This document shows, piece by piece, positions 52,265-60,694 of a stretch of DNA of 64,000 nt. The notes beneath the pieces are model-generated. The model did no database searches. It saw only the letters and a list, made by a program, of their open reading frames with translations, and had not been told where the DNA came from. This stretch comes from Bacillota bacterium (lineage in GTDB: Bacteria; Bacillota; Clostridia; Christensenellales; SZUA-584), in the NCBI GenBank assembly GCA_023461435.1, contig JAEYLC010000044.1:62001-126000 (forward strand). The letters run 5' to 3'. Numbering within the stretch: the first letter of the stretch is position 1; each line of letters opens with the position of its first letter. The position numbers were made by a program, and so were the translations under genes.

Positions 52265-53194
52265 ATGACACACTTGCTCTACATTTTGTGCGACATTTCG
52301 CTGCCCATATTAATTCTGATACTGACCGGTTATATATTTCAGAAGATATTCAAGGCGGATGTGCGCTCGTTCACAAAGCTGTTTATTTACGTGCTGACGC
52401 CTGCGATCATATTCGTTAAGATTTTGGACGTTAAATTCACAGCGGAGCTGTTAGCAATCGCAGGGGCTTTCATCATCATGCTGCAGGTTTCCATGTTCGT
52501 GATCAGCATGTTAATTTGCCGTCTGTTCCGCTATCCCAAAAGCATGAGAAATGCCGCGATCAATTCACTGACGCTTTTTAACACCGGCAATTACGGTATC
52601 CCGCTGATCGATCTCGCGTTCAACGGCAATCCCATTGCGGTCACATCGCAGATACTGATCGTCGTCATACAGAATATTACGACCAATACGATCGGCGTCT
52701 ATCTGGCAGGCTCGGGCGGCGGCGATGGAAAAAAGGCGCTCAAAAGCATTGTCAGGATGCCCGCAATTTATGTGATCGTTCTTGGTATAATCGTGAATCT
52801 GGTACAAATCAAAATTCCGGATACGATAATGGTGCCGCTTGACTATCTGGCTGACGGTTTTTTTGCGATGGCGCTGATCGGTCTCGGTGTTCAGCTGGCT
52901 GAAGTATCCGTCAGGATCGGCGGTTTGAAAAAGGTGCTGAGCATCAGCATCATCAAAGTTGTGTCCGCACCTGTGCTGGGTTTTTTGTTCGTGCTGCTGC
53001 TCGGGGTGAAAGGCTTGCTCGCACAGGCGCTCATCATCGGCATCTCCACGCCGACCGCCGTCAATTCGGCCATACTGGCAAGGGAGTTTAACAACGAGCC
53101 CGCATTCGCGGCGCAGATCGTGGTGGTGACCACCGTGCTGTGCACGCTGACGCTGCCGATCGTGATCTATCTTGCGGGGCAGTACTTCGTTTAA
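52265..53194 (+). CDS. AEC (auxin efflux carrier) family transporter
   Basis: 309 residues, about ten membrane segments. N-terminal DISLPILILILTGYIFQK, NTGNYGIPLIDLAFNG in the first half and STPTAVNSAILAREFNN in the second half are the repeated family signatures. Members export small carboxylates such as malate or amino-acid-derived acids. ATG 52265 chosen by comparison with the family length. Monocistronic. Confidence 0.88.
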   Translation: MTHLLYILCDISLPILILILTGYIFQKIFKADVRSFTKLFIYVLTPAIIFVKILDVKFTAELLAIAGAFIIMLQVSMFVISMLICRLFRYPKSMRNAAINSLTLFNTGNYGIPLIDLAFNGNPIAVTSQILIVVIQNITTNTIGVYLAGSGGGDGKKALKSIVRMPAIYVIVLGIIVNLVQIKIPDTIMVPLDYLADGFFAMALIGLGVQLAEVSVRIGGLKKVLSISIIKVVSAPVLGFLFVLLLGVKGLLAQALIIGISTPTAVNSAILAREFNNEPAFAAQIVVVTTVLCTLTLPIVIYLAGQYFV

Positions 53195-53221
53195 GGCGGT
53201 TTTTAAGGGCAATCATTGTTG

Positions 53222-53250
53222 TTGACATTATCATGCGACTTCAATATAAT
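53222..53250 (+). promoter_or_regulatory. Consensus promoter of the rpmH operon
   Basis: TTGACA (53222-53227), exactly 17 bases, TATAAT (53245-53250). This is the only perfect consensus promoter in the window and matches the high demand for L34. Confidence 0.9.
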
Positions 53251-53316
53251 ATATCCGTCTTGCTATAGAGATTTGGCCAGTATTGGCTCATAATATGAAG
53301 GAGAGTTTTGATCCAC

Positions 53317-53451
53317 ATGAAAATGACATTACAGCCCAAGAAGAGGCAGCGCAAGAAGGAACACGGTTTCAGGAAAAGAATGCAGACCAAGTCTGGGAGA
53401 AATGTTTTGAAGCGCAGACGCGCAAAGGGCAGGAAAGAGCTGACTGCATAA
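53317..53451 (+). CDS. rpmH: Ribosomal protein bL34
   Basis: 44 residues, starting KMTLQPKKRQRKKEHGFRKR and ending in KGRKELTA. Nearly every position is typical of L34, a small basic protein of the large subunit. It is too short for ordinary ORF cut-offs. First gene behind the consensus promoter, followed by rnpA as in most bacteria. Confidence 0.97.
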   Translation: MKMTLQPKKRQRKKEHGFRKRMQTKSGRNVLKRRRAKGRKELTA

Positions 53452-53526
53452 TTGCTGGATGCCGAGCATGTTTCGGCAATTTTTTTCGGTACCAAAGTTA
53501 TATGGCCGTACGAATGGAAGGTATAG

Positions 53527-53865
53527 TTGAGGCGTGAATATTCGTTAAAGCGCAATAAAGAATTCAGATATGTGTACAGAAGGGGCAAATCCGTATCTGA
53601 CAGAGCCATGGTGCTCGTGTATGTACCGACCAAAACGCCGCATCTGAAAGTCGGTTTTTCCGTTTCCAAGAAGCTTGGAAACAGCGTGGTGAGAAACCGG
53701 ATCAAACGCAGAATGAAAGAAGCTTTCTTCTCGGTACTTGACAATGTCAATCCAAGCTGTCTGCTCATTTTTACGCCGCGTATAGAAATCCGGGACATGA
53801 CGTATCAGCAGATTCTGTTCTCCATGTGCAAGCTGCTTAAAAGAGCGGGGCAATTTAAAGAATGA
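53527..53865 (+). CDS. rnpA: Ribonuclease P protein component
   Basis: 112 residues from a TTG start (RREYSLKRNKEFRYVYRRGK follows), with GGAAGG upstream. The RNR box KKLGNSVVRNRIKRRMKEAF is the RNA-binding signature. The protein joins the RNase P RNA in trimming tRNA 5' ends. Overlaps yidD by four bases. Confidence 0.95.
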   Translation: MRREYSLKRNKEFRYVYRRGKSVSDRAMVLVYVPTKTPHLKVGFSVSKKLGNSVVRNRIKRRMKEAFFSVLDNVNPSCLLIFTPRIEIRDMTYQQILFSMCKLLKRAGQFKE

Positions 53866-54071
53866 AACGCGTATTACTTGGTATAATATGGTTTTATAAA
53901 AAAGCCATTTCGCCATACACGCGGCGGTCATGCCGGTTCACGCCGACGTGCTCGGATTACGCGGTGGAAGCGATTAAAAAGCACGGCGCACTCAAAGGTT
54001 TGGGCCTGAGTATCTGGCGCATACTGCGGTGCAATCCGTTTTGCAAAGGCGGGTATGATCCCGTTCCTTGA
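53862..54071 (+). CDS. yidD: Membrane protein insertion efficiency factor
   Basis: 69 residues: WFYKKAISPYTRRSCRFTPT, CSDYAVEAIKKHGALKG, RILRCNPFCKGGYDPVP are the complete YidD signature with three conserved Cys. It is a membrane-associated amphipathic protein that helps YidC. Coupled to rnpA and followed by yidC. Confidence 0.95.
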   Translation: MKRVLLGIIWFYKKAISPYTRRSCRFTPTCSDYAVEAIKKHGALKGLGLSIWRILRCNPFCKGGYDPVP

Positions 54072-54104
54072 AGCGTTTTCAAATGATGATGGAGGACCAA
54101 TCGA

Positions 54105-55055
54105 TTGGAATTTCTAAGCAATAACTTTATCTCCGACTTTTTCGTTCTTGTGCTGAAATGGGTATACGGCATGGTTCAGAACTATTCTGTCGCCATTATT
54201 ATTGTGACGATTCTGGTCAGGCTGCTCATACTGCCGCTTGATCTGAGGCAAAAGAAAAGCGCGCGGAAGATGGCTCTGATTCAGCCGATGATCGATTCGA
54301 TGAAGAAGCGCTACGCGAACAATCCACAGCAGCTGCAGAAAAAGCAGCAGGAGCTTTTCAAAAAGGAAGGCGTGCGGCCGCTTGCAGGATGCTTGCCGAT
54401 GCTGATCACAATGCCGATATTCTTCGCGTTTTTCGGCGCGATGCGCGTTCTCGCCGCGGAACAGACGGTGGCGCTGCTGTTAAACGCTCAGCACTTTGGC
54501 GAAGCTGCTTACACTCTGCCGAACTGGCTCTGGGTGCATAACTTCTGGCAGCCGGATTCGATGCTTGAGCCCATTTTGCCGACCTCTGCGAGTTTCGCGA
54601 CGTTTGTGCAGACAAACGCGTCGTATATCACGCCGCAGTCGCTGCATATGCTGGCTCATACAAACCTTCTGAATTTCAACCTGACGGCCGGTTTGCAGGG
54701 TGGATTGGGATACGATGCGTTAACCACCAACATACTTCAGTTCAACAATCTCGCGGACGCGAACGGCCCGCTTTACACAAACGGCTGGTTCATATTGCCG
54801 ATACTTGCGGGCGCATCTTTATTCGTACAGCAAAAGCTTACGATGGGGCAGACGCCTCAGGCGGGCAACAGCAAATTCATGCTGTGGTTCTTCCCGCTGT
54901 TTTCTATATGGATCTGTGCGTCGGCCAATACCGCGTTTTCGATTTACTGGCTGTTCGCCAACCTTTACGCGCTGGGTCAGTCGCTGATCGTGAACTGGTA
55001 TTACAAGCGGCGTGATGCGAAGCAAAAGCAGGGTGTCACCCAGGAGGCAACTTAA
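54105..55055 (+). CDS. yidC: Membrane protein insertase YidC/SpoIIIJ
   Basis: 316 residues from TTG 54105 with GGAGG ten bases upstream. Five membrane segments as in Gram-positive YidC; the hydrophilic-groove Arg lies in VTILVRLLILPLDLRQKKS and the coiled cytoplasmic loop is ALIQPMIDSMKKRY. An extended extracytoplasmic loop (about 120-225) is longer than in Bacillus homologues. No lipobox at the N-terminus. Overlaps jag by one base (TAATG). Confidence 0.93.
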   Translation: MEFLSNNFISDFFVLVLKWVYGMVQNYSVAIIIVTILVRLLILPLDLRQKKSARKMALIQPMIDSMKKRYANNPQQLQKKQQELFKKEGVRPLAGCLPMLITMPIFFAFFGAMRVLAAEQTVALLLNAQHFGEAAYTLPNWLWVHNFWQPDSMLEPILPTSASFATFVQTNASYITPQSLHMLAHTNLLNFNLTAGLQGGLGYDALTTNILQFNNLADANGPLYTNGWFILPILAGASLFVQQKLTMGQTPQAGNSKFMLWFFPLFSIWICASANTAFSIYWLFANLYALGQSLIVNWYYKRRDAKQKQGVTQEAT

Positions 55056-55960
55056 TGGACATGTTAGAATGCAAGGGCAAAACGGTTGATGAAGCCGTAT
55101 TCAGCGGTCTCATCAAGATGGATCTGTCCATAGACGAAGTCAATATAGAAATTCTCGATGAAGGCGGCAGCCTCTTTAAAAGTGCGAAGGTCCGCCTCAC
55201 CAAGAAGACGGAAGACGATATCAGAGAGGCGATCACAAGGCAGCAGGAAGAAATAAAGGTTCAGGACAGCTTCGATTATTCCCGTCCGCGCGATTATCAC
55301 GACAGGCGTGACCAGAGCGGGCCGCGCAGAGACCGCAGCGGCGGTTCATATTCAAAGGACAGGCGCGATAACGGCCCCCGGCGGGATCACGGCCAACGCC
55401 GGGATCATGGTCAGCGAAGCGAGTATCAGCGGAGAGAACCGCGCGAGGATATGGCGCCGGACCCGAACTTTGTGCCGCAGGAACCCGAGAATGAAGCGGA
55501 GAAGTTTTTGCTCGGACTGTTCGAAAAGATGGGCATCAACGTCCGCTTAAAATCGCTGACGGAAGACGGTATGCTCAAAATCGATATGTCCGGACGCGGT
55601 ATGGGCATGCTGATCGGGCGGCGCGGAGAAACGCTGGACGCTTTGCAGTACCTGACGAGCCTCGTGCTCAACAACGGCAAAGAGGATTACACCAAGGTGA
55701 TGCTCGATACCGAGGATTACCGCAAAAAGCGCGAAGAGACGCTGCGGCGGCTCGCGGCAAGACTGGCCGAAAAGGTGCAGAAAACGGGCAAGCGCGTGGT
55801 GCTGGAGCCGATGAATCCGTATGAGCGGCGTATACTGCATTCGACGCTGCAGGATTATGAAAACGTCTATACCTACAGCGAAGGCGAAGACCCGTTCAGA
55901 AGTGTGGTCGTGGCGCTGAAAGGTGCGGAAGATGAGCCGCAGCAGGCGCAAAGCAAATAA
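55055..55960 (+). CDS. jag: RNA-binding protein Jag/KhpB
   Basis: 301 residues: Jag-N domain (1-50, with GKTVDEAVFSGL), an unusually charged linker rich in Arg/Asp/His/Gly with repeated RRD/DHGQRR units (about 65-130), a KH domain (about 150-220, GRGMGMLIGRRGETLDALQY) and an R3H domain (about 225-300). It binds RNA and influences cell elongation and sporulation in relatives. Last gene of the rpmH operon before a terminator. Confidence 0.93.
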   Translation: MDMLECKGKTVDEAVFSGLIKMDLSIDEVNIEILDEGGSLFKSAKVRLTKKTEDDIREAITRQQEEIKVQDSFDYSRPRDYHDRRDQSGPRRDRSGGSYSKDRRDNGPRRDHGQRRDHGQRSEYQRREPREDMAPDPNFVPQEPENEAEKFLLGLFEKMGINVRLKSLTEDGMLKIDMSGRGMGMLIGRRGETLDALQYLTSLVLNNGKEDYTKVMLDTEDYRKKREETLRRLAARLAEKVQKTGKRVVLEPMNPYERRILHSTLQDYENVYTYSEGEDPFRSVVVALKGAEDEPQQAQSK

Positions 55961-55971
55961 CGGACTTTAAG

Positions 55972-55996
55972 AGGAGCGGAAACGCTCCTTTTTTGT
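55972..55996 (+). terminator. Terminator of the rpmH-rnpA-yidD-yidC-jag operon
   Basis: AGGAGCG and CGCTCCT pair around GAAA and are followed by six T. Confidence 0.9.
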
Positions 55997-56065
55997 ATGC
56001 GGCAGGAAGACGGCGCGTATTCATAGAAGATAAGAGTGTAATTTGTGTTTTGAAAGGAAGCAGGC

Positions 56066-56788
56066 ATGAAAAGAGCGGTCATCATCGGCGCAAGCAGCGG
56101 CATCGGCGCTGAACTAACTAGGCAGCTTTCGGCGGATTATGAGATCATCGGACTTGCCGCCAGGCGCACACCGCTTTTGGAGAAGCTGGCGGCGGAGCTC
56201 AATCGCAAAACGCATATCGTGCCCATGGATGTATCGCGGCCCGAGGAAGCGCTTCAGCGCCTCAACGCTTTGATCGAAGAGATGGGCGGCGTCGATCTCG
56301 CCGTGCTCTGTGCCGGAACGGGCCATTTGAATCCCGAACTCGACTGGAGCCTTGAACGGCAGACAATCGATGTGAATGTTATTGGGTTTACCTGTCTTGC
56401 GGACAGACTCATGAACCATTTTATTGAGCAGGGGGCGGGCCATCTTGTCGGCATTTCGTCCGTGGCCGCGCTGCGCGGCAGCGGCCTCTGCCCGGCTTAC
56501 AACGCGAGCAAAGCGTATGTATCGAACTATCTCGAAGGGCTGCGATTGAAAGCAAGACATGCCAATAAGAAAATCGTCGTGACGGATATCAAGCCCGGCT
56601 TTGTCGATACGCCGATGGCGCAGGGCGACGGGCTGTTCTGGGTGGCGTCGGCACAGAAAGCCGCGCGGCAAATCTGCCGGCTGATCAGGCGGCGCAAAGC
56701 CCACGGCTATGTGATCAGACGGTGGCGCATCGTGGCTTGGATTTTGAAGCTGATGCCGGGATGGCTGTACGCGCGACTGGTCAGGTAA
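56066..56788 (+). CDS. Short-chain dehydrogenase/reductase
   Basis: 240 residues. Cofactor loop VIIGASSGIGAELTRQLS, LCAGTGHL, catalytic SSVAALRG and YNASKAYVSNYL (YxxxK). A basic C-terminal helix (RLIRRRKAHGYVIRRWRIV) and hydrophobic end WILKLMPGWLY resemble membrane-associated DltE/YciK-type SDRs. Substrate unknown. Directly after the jag terminator. Confidence 0.88.
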   Translation: MKRAVIIGASSGIGAELTRQLSADYEIIGLAARRTPLLEKLAAELNRKTHIVPMDVSRPEEALQRLNALIEEMGGVDLAVLCAGTGHLNPELDWSLERQTIDVNVIGFTCLADRLMNHFIEQGAGHLVGISSVAALRGSGLCPAYNASKAYVSNYLEGLRLKARHANKKIVVTDIKPGFVDTPMAQGDGLFWVASAQKAARQICRLIRRRKAHGYVIRRWRIVAWILKLMPGWLYARLVR

Positions 56789-56873
56789 ATGCATCAGCTG
56801 CGAACGCAATAAAAGGCTTTTTCGAATCGCTTCAAGCCGCCACAAAAGGACGCTGCTTGTCACATTGAAAAAA

Positions 56874-58163
56874 TTACATATGAAAATCCTTGTACACCAG
56901 CTGCTCGTATATTTTTTTTATCGGATCATAATTTTCAATTGGATTGCCAGACAAGTGTAAATTCGTCAGATTTACAAGGCTGGACAACGCGGCGATATCG
57001 CTGATTTGATTATCAAATATATGCAGAGTTTCAAGGTTCACAAGGCCGGACAACGCGCCGATGTCGCTGATTTGGTTACCAGCCAGTTCTAAAAAAATCA
57101 GATTCACAAATCCTGATAACACGCTGATGTCGCTGATTTGGTTAACTTCTAAATTCAAATGCGTCAGATTGACAAACCCGGACAATGCGCTGATGTTACT
57201 GATTTGGTTAGCAGCCAAATCCAAATACGTTAGCTTCACATGCCCGGATAACGCGCTGATATCACCAATTCTATAATTGCATGACAGATCGAGATATGCA
57301 AGCTTCACAAGCCCTGACAACGCGCTGATATCGCTGATTTGGTTATTTGATAAAGTCAAAGATTCAAGATTCGCGAGCCCGGATAACGCGCTGATATCGC
57401 CAATCTGATTATAGATAAATGATAAATGCGTCAGATTTGTAAGTTCGGACAGCACACTGATGTCGCTGATCTGGTTAAAATCCGAATCCAAACACGTCAG
57501 ATTGAGTAACCCTGACAATGCGCTGATGTCGCTGATCTGGTTATTACTTAAATTTAAATTTATCAGATTGACAAGCCCGGACAATGCGCTGGTGTCACCG
57601 ATTTGGTTTTCATGCAAATCCAAATTCGCTAGCTTGACAAGCCCGGATAATGCGCTGATGTCGCTGATTTTATTGCCATACAAGTTTAAATCGGACAGAT
57701 TGACAAGCCCTGACAATACACTGATATCGCTGATTCGGTTAAAAGCCAAATCTAAACTCTCAAGGTCTTTAAAGTGCTTTAGCGCGCTGATATTCATGAT
57801 TGTTTGGGAACCGAGATCCAATTCCGTGACGCCCTGTGTATCGGCTATTGTGACGGGCCGGTTCTGTATGCCAAGCTGTCTCCGAATCGCGAACTCAAGA
57901 TATTCATCATCGAAGATGATTTCTTGCGATGGGTCAGCTTGGGCGGCTGAAGGCGTTTCAGAACTGTTATTTGATTCTGGTACAGCTTGTGAAACGGGAG
58001 TTGCACTGGGGCGGTTCTGGCTGTCGTTGCTGATGCCGACAGTTTGCGACGGCGCCGCTTGGCTAACCGAAAGCGTACCGGAGGTTGTGCATCCTGCCGC
58101 CGCGCTAAGTATGAGCAGCACAGCCAGCACCGTAAACAATATGGATTTTATTTTTATGATCAT
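56874..58163 (-). CDS. Leucine-rich-repeat lipoprotein
   Basis: 429 residues from ATG 58163 after GAGGAGAA. A type II signal peptide ends in LSAAAGC, then a Ser/Gln/Pro-rich linker (about 30-80). From about residue 118 there are 13 tandem repeats of 22 residues (one of 23) of the internalin/SDS22 type: ALSGLVNLxxLxLxxNQISD plus IS. Each is 66 bp and the DNA is repetitive too. The final repeat is followed by a short cap (IENYDPIKKIYEQ). A surface protein that binds another protein is the general expectation for this fold; the partner is unknown. Confidence 0.85.
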   Translation of the reverse strand: MIIKIKSILFTVLAVLLILSAAAGCTTSGTLSVSQAAPSQTVGISNDSQNRPSATPVSQAVPESNNSSETPSAAQADPSQEIIFDDEYLEFAIRRQLGIQNRPVTIADTQGVTELDLGSQTIMNISALKHFKDLESLDLAFNRISDISVLSGLVNLSDLNLYGNKISDISALSGLVKLANLDLHENQIGDTSALSGLVNLINLNLSNNQISDISALSGLLNLTCLDSDFNQISDISVLSELTNLTHLSFIYNQIGDISALSGLANLESLTLSNNQISDISALSGLVKLAYLDLSCNYRIGDISALSGHVKLTYLDLAANQISNISALSGFVNLTHLNLEVNQISDISVLSGFVNLIFLELAGNQISDIGALSGLVNLETLHIFDNQISDIAALSSLVNLTNLHLSGNPIENYDPIKKIYEQLVYKDFHM

Positions 58164-58389
58164 GGAAATTCTCCTCTTGATATTTGCTTTTCTCATAAAT
58201 AGAGTGGCAACCAGATTCGGCGTGCAAAGACAAGCCCGCCGTTTATTTTGTTTTATTTCCAAGCAGTTTTATTGACCGGCCATTTTATTCTTCCAGTATG
58301 TACCTGTCATGTTTCGACAAGATTTTATGCCGAAAGCATTGATCTGTCAATGACAAAGATGTGTATAATCATTAAGCATTTATAAAAAA

Positions 58390-58714
58390 AGGCTGCGGTT
58401 CCCCGCAGCCTCAGAGTGTCAAAAAAGCATCTTACCATGCCCCCCTCTGACAACTACCCTATAAGGGTGGATTGGGAGCTGGTCAAATGGCGGATTTCAA
58501 TCCGGCATTTGACTGAGGGAGTATAATTAGCACAGCTTTGACTGATCCTCCCTCAGTCGCCTGCGGCGACAGCTCCCTCCAGAGGGAGCTAGTATTTCGA
58601 GCAAAAAGTACCGTAGTGCAAGTTATATGTGTATGCTCGTAACTTTGTCTCCCGCACTGAGTGAGGCTTACTACACTTTATCGACAAACTGAGGCTGCGG
58701 TTCCCCGCAGCCCC
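58390..58714. repeat. Hairpin-bounded repeat element (MITE-like)
   Basis: Two copies of the hairpin GGCTGCGGttCCCCGCAGCC occur at 58391-58411 and 58693-58712. They are in inverted orientation: both are followed inward by CTCAG-xx-TGTC (GCAGCCTCAGagTGTC and, on the other strand, GCAGCCTCAGttTGTC). Between them lie further hairpins: TCAAATG...CATTTGA with CGGATT/AATCCG (58483-58513) and GTCGCC/GGCGAC followed by AGCTCCCTC/GAGGGAGCT (58556-58591). No gene is seen in 58264-58730. Confidence 0.6.
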
Positions 58715-58730
58715 AGCCGTCAGTAATCCG

Positions 58731-59747
58731 TTACATGCCCGCCAGTATTTCCTGAAATTCGCGGTAATTCTGCTTGAGCAGCACAGGCGTATCGAGCCCG
58801 TAGGGGCACTGGGCGGCGCACTGTCCGCAATCCACGCAGTCCTCGATCTTTTTCATCATGTCCTTTCCGCTTTGAGACAGCATCATCTCTGCGGGCGCGC
58901 GCTTGACCATCAGCGTCGCTCTCGCGCACATATTGATCACAATACCCTGCGGACAGGGCATACAGTAGCCGCAGCCCCGGCAGAAATTTCCCTGCAGCTC
59001 AGCGCGGTCTTTCTCGATGACAGCGTTTAACTCATCGGACAGCACCGGCGGCTCGGGTATGTAAGATAAGAATTCATCGAGCTCCCACTCACGCTGAACG
59101 CCCCAAATGGGGATCACATTATCAAATTGGGTCAGCCACGCGCAGGCGGCGGCGGAATTCGTGATGAGCCCGCCGGACAGCGCTTTCATCGCGATAAAGC
59201 CGACCTGTTTTTCCTTGCAGGCATGAATAAGCGCGATGTCCTTCTGCGTGGAGAGGTAGCTGAACGGGAATTGAAGCGTGTCGTAAAGGCCGGACCCGGC
59301 AGCCACGCTCGCCACATCCAGGCGATGGTTGGTAAAGCCGATGTAGCGGATCTTGCCCTGCTGCCTGGCCTCGAGCATCGCGTCATACAGCCCGCTCTCA
59401 TCGCCCGATTTGGGACAGAACTCGGGGTTGTGAAGCTGATAGACGTCGATATAATCGGTTTTCAGCGTTTTCAGGCTTGTTTCGAGATCGGTCCAGAAGC
59501 CTTGGACAGTTTTGGACATTGTCTTTGTGGCGATGATCACCTTATCGCGCATGCCGCTAAAGGCTTTCGCGAGCTTTTCCTCGCTGTCGGTATAAGCGCG
59601 GGCGGTGTCGAAATAGGTCATGCCGCCGTCGTAAGCTTTGTTCAGCAGATACGCCGCATCATTCAGCGATATTCTTTGTATCGGCAGGGCGCCGAAACCG
59701 TTCTGTTCCACGCGCAGCGCGGTTTTTCCGATTGTCACTTGAGCCAT
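58731..59747 (-). CDS. Aldo/keto reductase with C-terminal ferredoxin domain
   Basis: 338 residues. The AKR barrel (1-about 265) keeps Asp and Tyr in FDTARAYTDS, Lys in IIATKTMSK, and His in YQLHNPEF. A C-terminal domain (about 270-338) has two Cys clusters, CRGCGYCMPCPQG and CVDCGQCAAQCPYG, of the 4Fe-4S ferredoxin type. Such fusions in anaerobes reduce carbonyl compounds with electrons that may come from ferredoxin. A terminator-like hairpin (58693-58712) follows. Confidence 0.9.
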   Translation of the reverse strand: MAQVTIGKTALRVEQNGFGALPIQRISLNDAAYLLNKAYDGGMTYFDTARAYTDSEEKLAKAFSGMRDKVIIATKTMSKTVQGFWTDLETSLKTLKTDYIDVYQLHNPEFCPKSGDESGLYDAMLEARQQGKIRYIGFTNHRLDVASVAAGSGLYDTLQFPFSYLSTQKDIALIHACKEKQVGFIAMKALSGGLITNSAAACAWLTQFDNVIPIWGVQREWELDEFLSYIPEPPVLSDELNAVIEKDRAELQGNFCRGCGYCMPCPQGIVINMCARATLMVKRAPAEMMLSQSGKDMMKKIEDCVDCGQCAAQCPYGLDTPVLLKQNYREFQEILAGM

Positions 59748-59786
59748 GTTTATGTTCCTTTCGATGCTTAAGATAAAAGTATTTAA

Positions 59787-59812
59787 AAAGCGGGAGGTTT
59801 TCCTCCCGCTTG
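59787..59812 (-). terminator. Terminator after the TIM-barrel isomerase
   Basis: AAGCGGGAGG and CCTCCCGCTT pair around TTTT; on the minus strand TTTTTAAAT follows. Confidence 0.85.
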
Positions 59813-59821
59813 TATCATGCT

Positions 59822-60610
59822 TTACAGTGAGTCCATGAACTCCTTGTACTGTGCGAACGCGATCCCCGGTTCTTCAAGCGACAGATCCCAGCGCTTGACC
59901 CACTCAAGCGAATAGAACCCTTCATAGCCCGCCTTTTCGAGCAGCTTGATGGTTTTCGCGACGGGCAGGTCGCCTTCGCCGACCATCTTGTAGCGCACAT
60001 GCTTGCCTTCCATCACGGAATCCTTGATATGCACATGCTTGATGAACGACCCCAAGTTGTCGATGGTGTAGGCAGGTTCCTCGCCGAAAAAGCGGTAAGG
60101 ATGGTTGATATCGTAGAGGATGCCCACATTGGGATGATCAAGCGCCTTGAGCATGGCGCCGAGGGACTTTGTTTTTGCGAAGAAGCCATTGGTTTCAATC
60201 AGCGGTATCACGTTTTTGCCTTTTGCATATTCGACGATCTCCTCAAGGTTGGAGGTGATCTCCTTGAGACTCACATCGGCGGACGGCGCGGGAGACAGGT
60301 CGCCGAGTACCCGGATATACGGTGTACCCAGAATGTTTGCGGTATCTATATAGGCTTTGGCTTTTTCAATGTCGGCTTCATCATTGAGATTGCATGCGGA
60401 CGTGAGGCACGGTATTTCAAGCGAAAGACGCTTAAGCGTTTTCTTTGTTTCTTCCAAATGAGCCTGCGAGAACGGTTCCATGGTGGGGGCGTAAAGCTCG
60501 TGCTGTATGCCTCTGATTTCTATGCCGTTATATCCCAGATCGGATGCAACGGATACGATTTCCGAAAAAGACCATTCGGGGCATCCGAGTGTGGAAAAAC
60601 AGATCTTCAT
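59822..60610 (-). CDS. Sugar phosphate isomerase/epimerase-family TIM barrel
   Basis: 262 residues of the xylose isomerase-like (AP endonuclease 2) fold. Metal-site pattern: Glu in PLIETNGFF, Asp/His in ILYDINHPYRFFG, HVHIKDSV, and the last Glu in FYSLEWVKRW. Such proteins isomerise or epimerise free or phosphorylated sugars, or inosose-like polyols. The exact substrate is unknown. GGAGG-type box upstream. Confidence 0.85.
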   Translation of the reverse strand: MKICFSTLGCPEWSFSEIVSVASDLGYNGIEIRGIQHELYAPTMEPFSQAHLEETKKTLKRLSLEIPCLTSACNLNDEADIEKAKAYIDTANILGTPYIRVLGDLSPAPSADVSLKEITSNLEEIVEYAKGKNVIPLIETNGFFAKTKSLGAMLKALDHPNVGILYDINHPYRFFGEEPAYTIDNLGSFIKHVHIKDSVMEGKHVRYKMVGEGDLPVAKTIKLLEKAGYEGFYSLEWVKRWDLSLEEPGIAFAQYKEFMDSL

Positions 60611-60694
60611 GTACGTCCTCCTTTATTAACTGCGATCGCCTCTGGCACAGGTGTATTATAGCGTATTCGGGCGAAAAAGGAAATGATAAACTTT

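Noticed and set aside
53195..53316. Possible replication origin upstream of rpmH
   Set aside because: No cluster of TTATCCACA-like DnaA boxes and no dnaA; the region is explained by a consensus promoter.
56940..57800. Regular 66-bp repeats as a possible CRISPR or VNTR array
   Set aside because: The unit length equals 22 codons, the frame is open throughout and the translation is a canonical leucine-rich repeat protein; no unique spacers.
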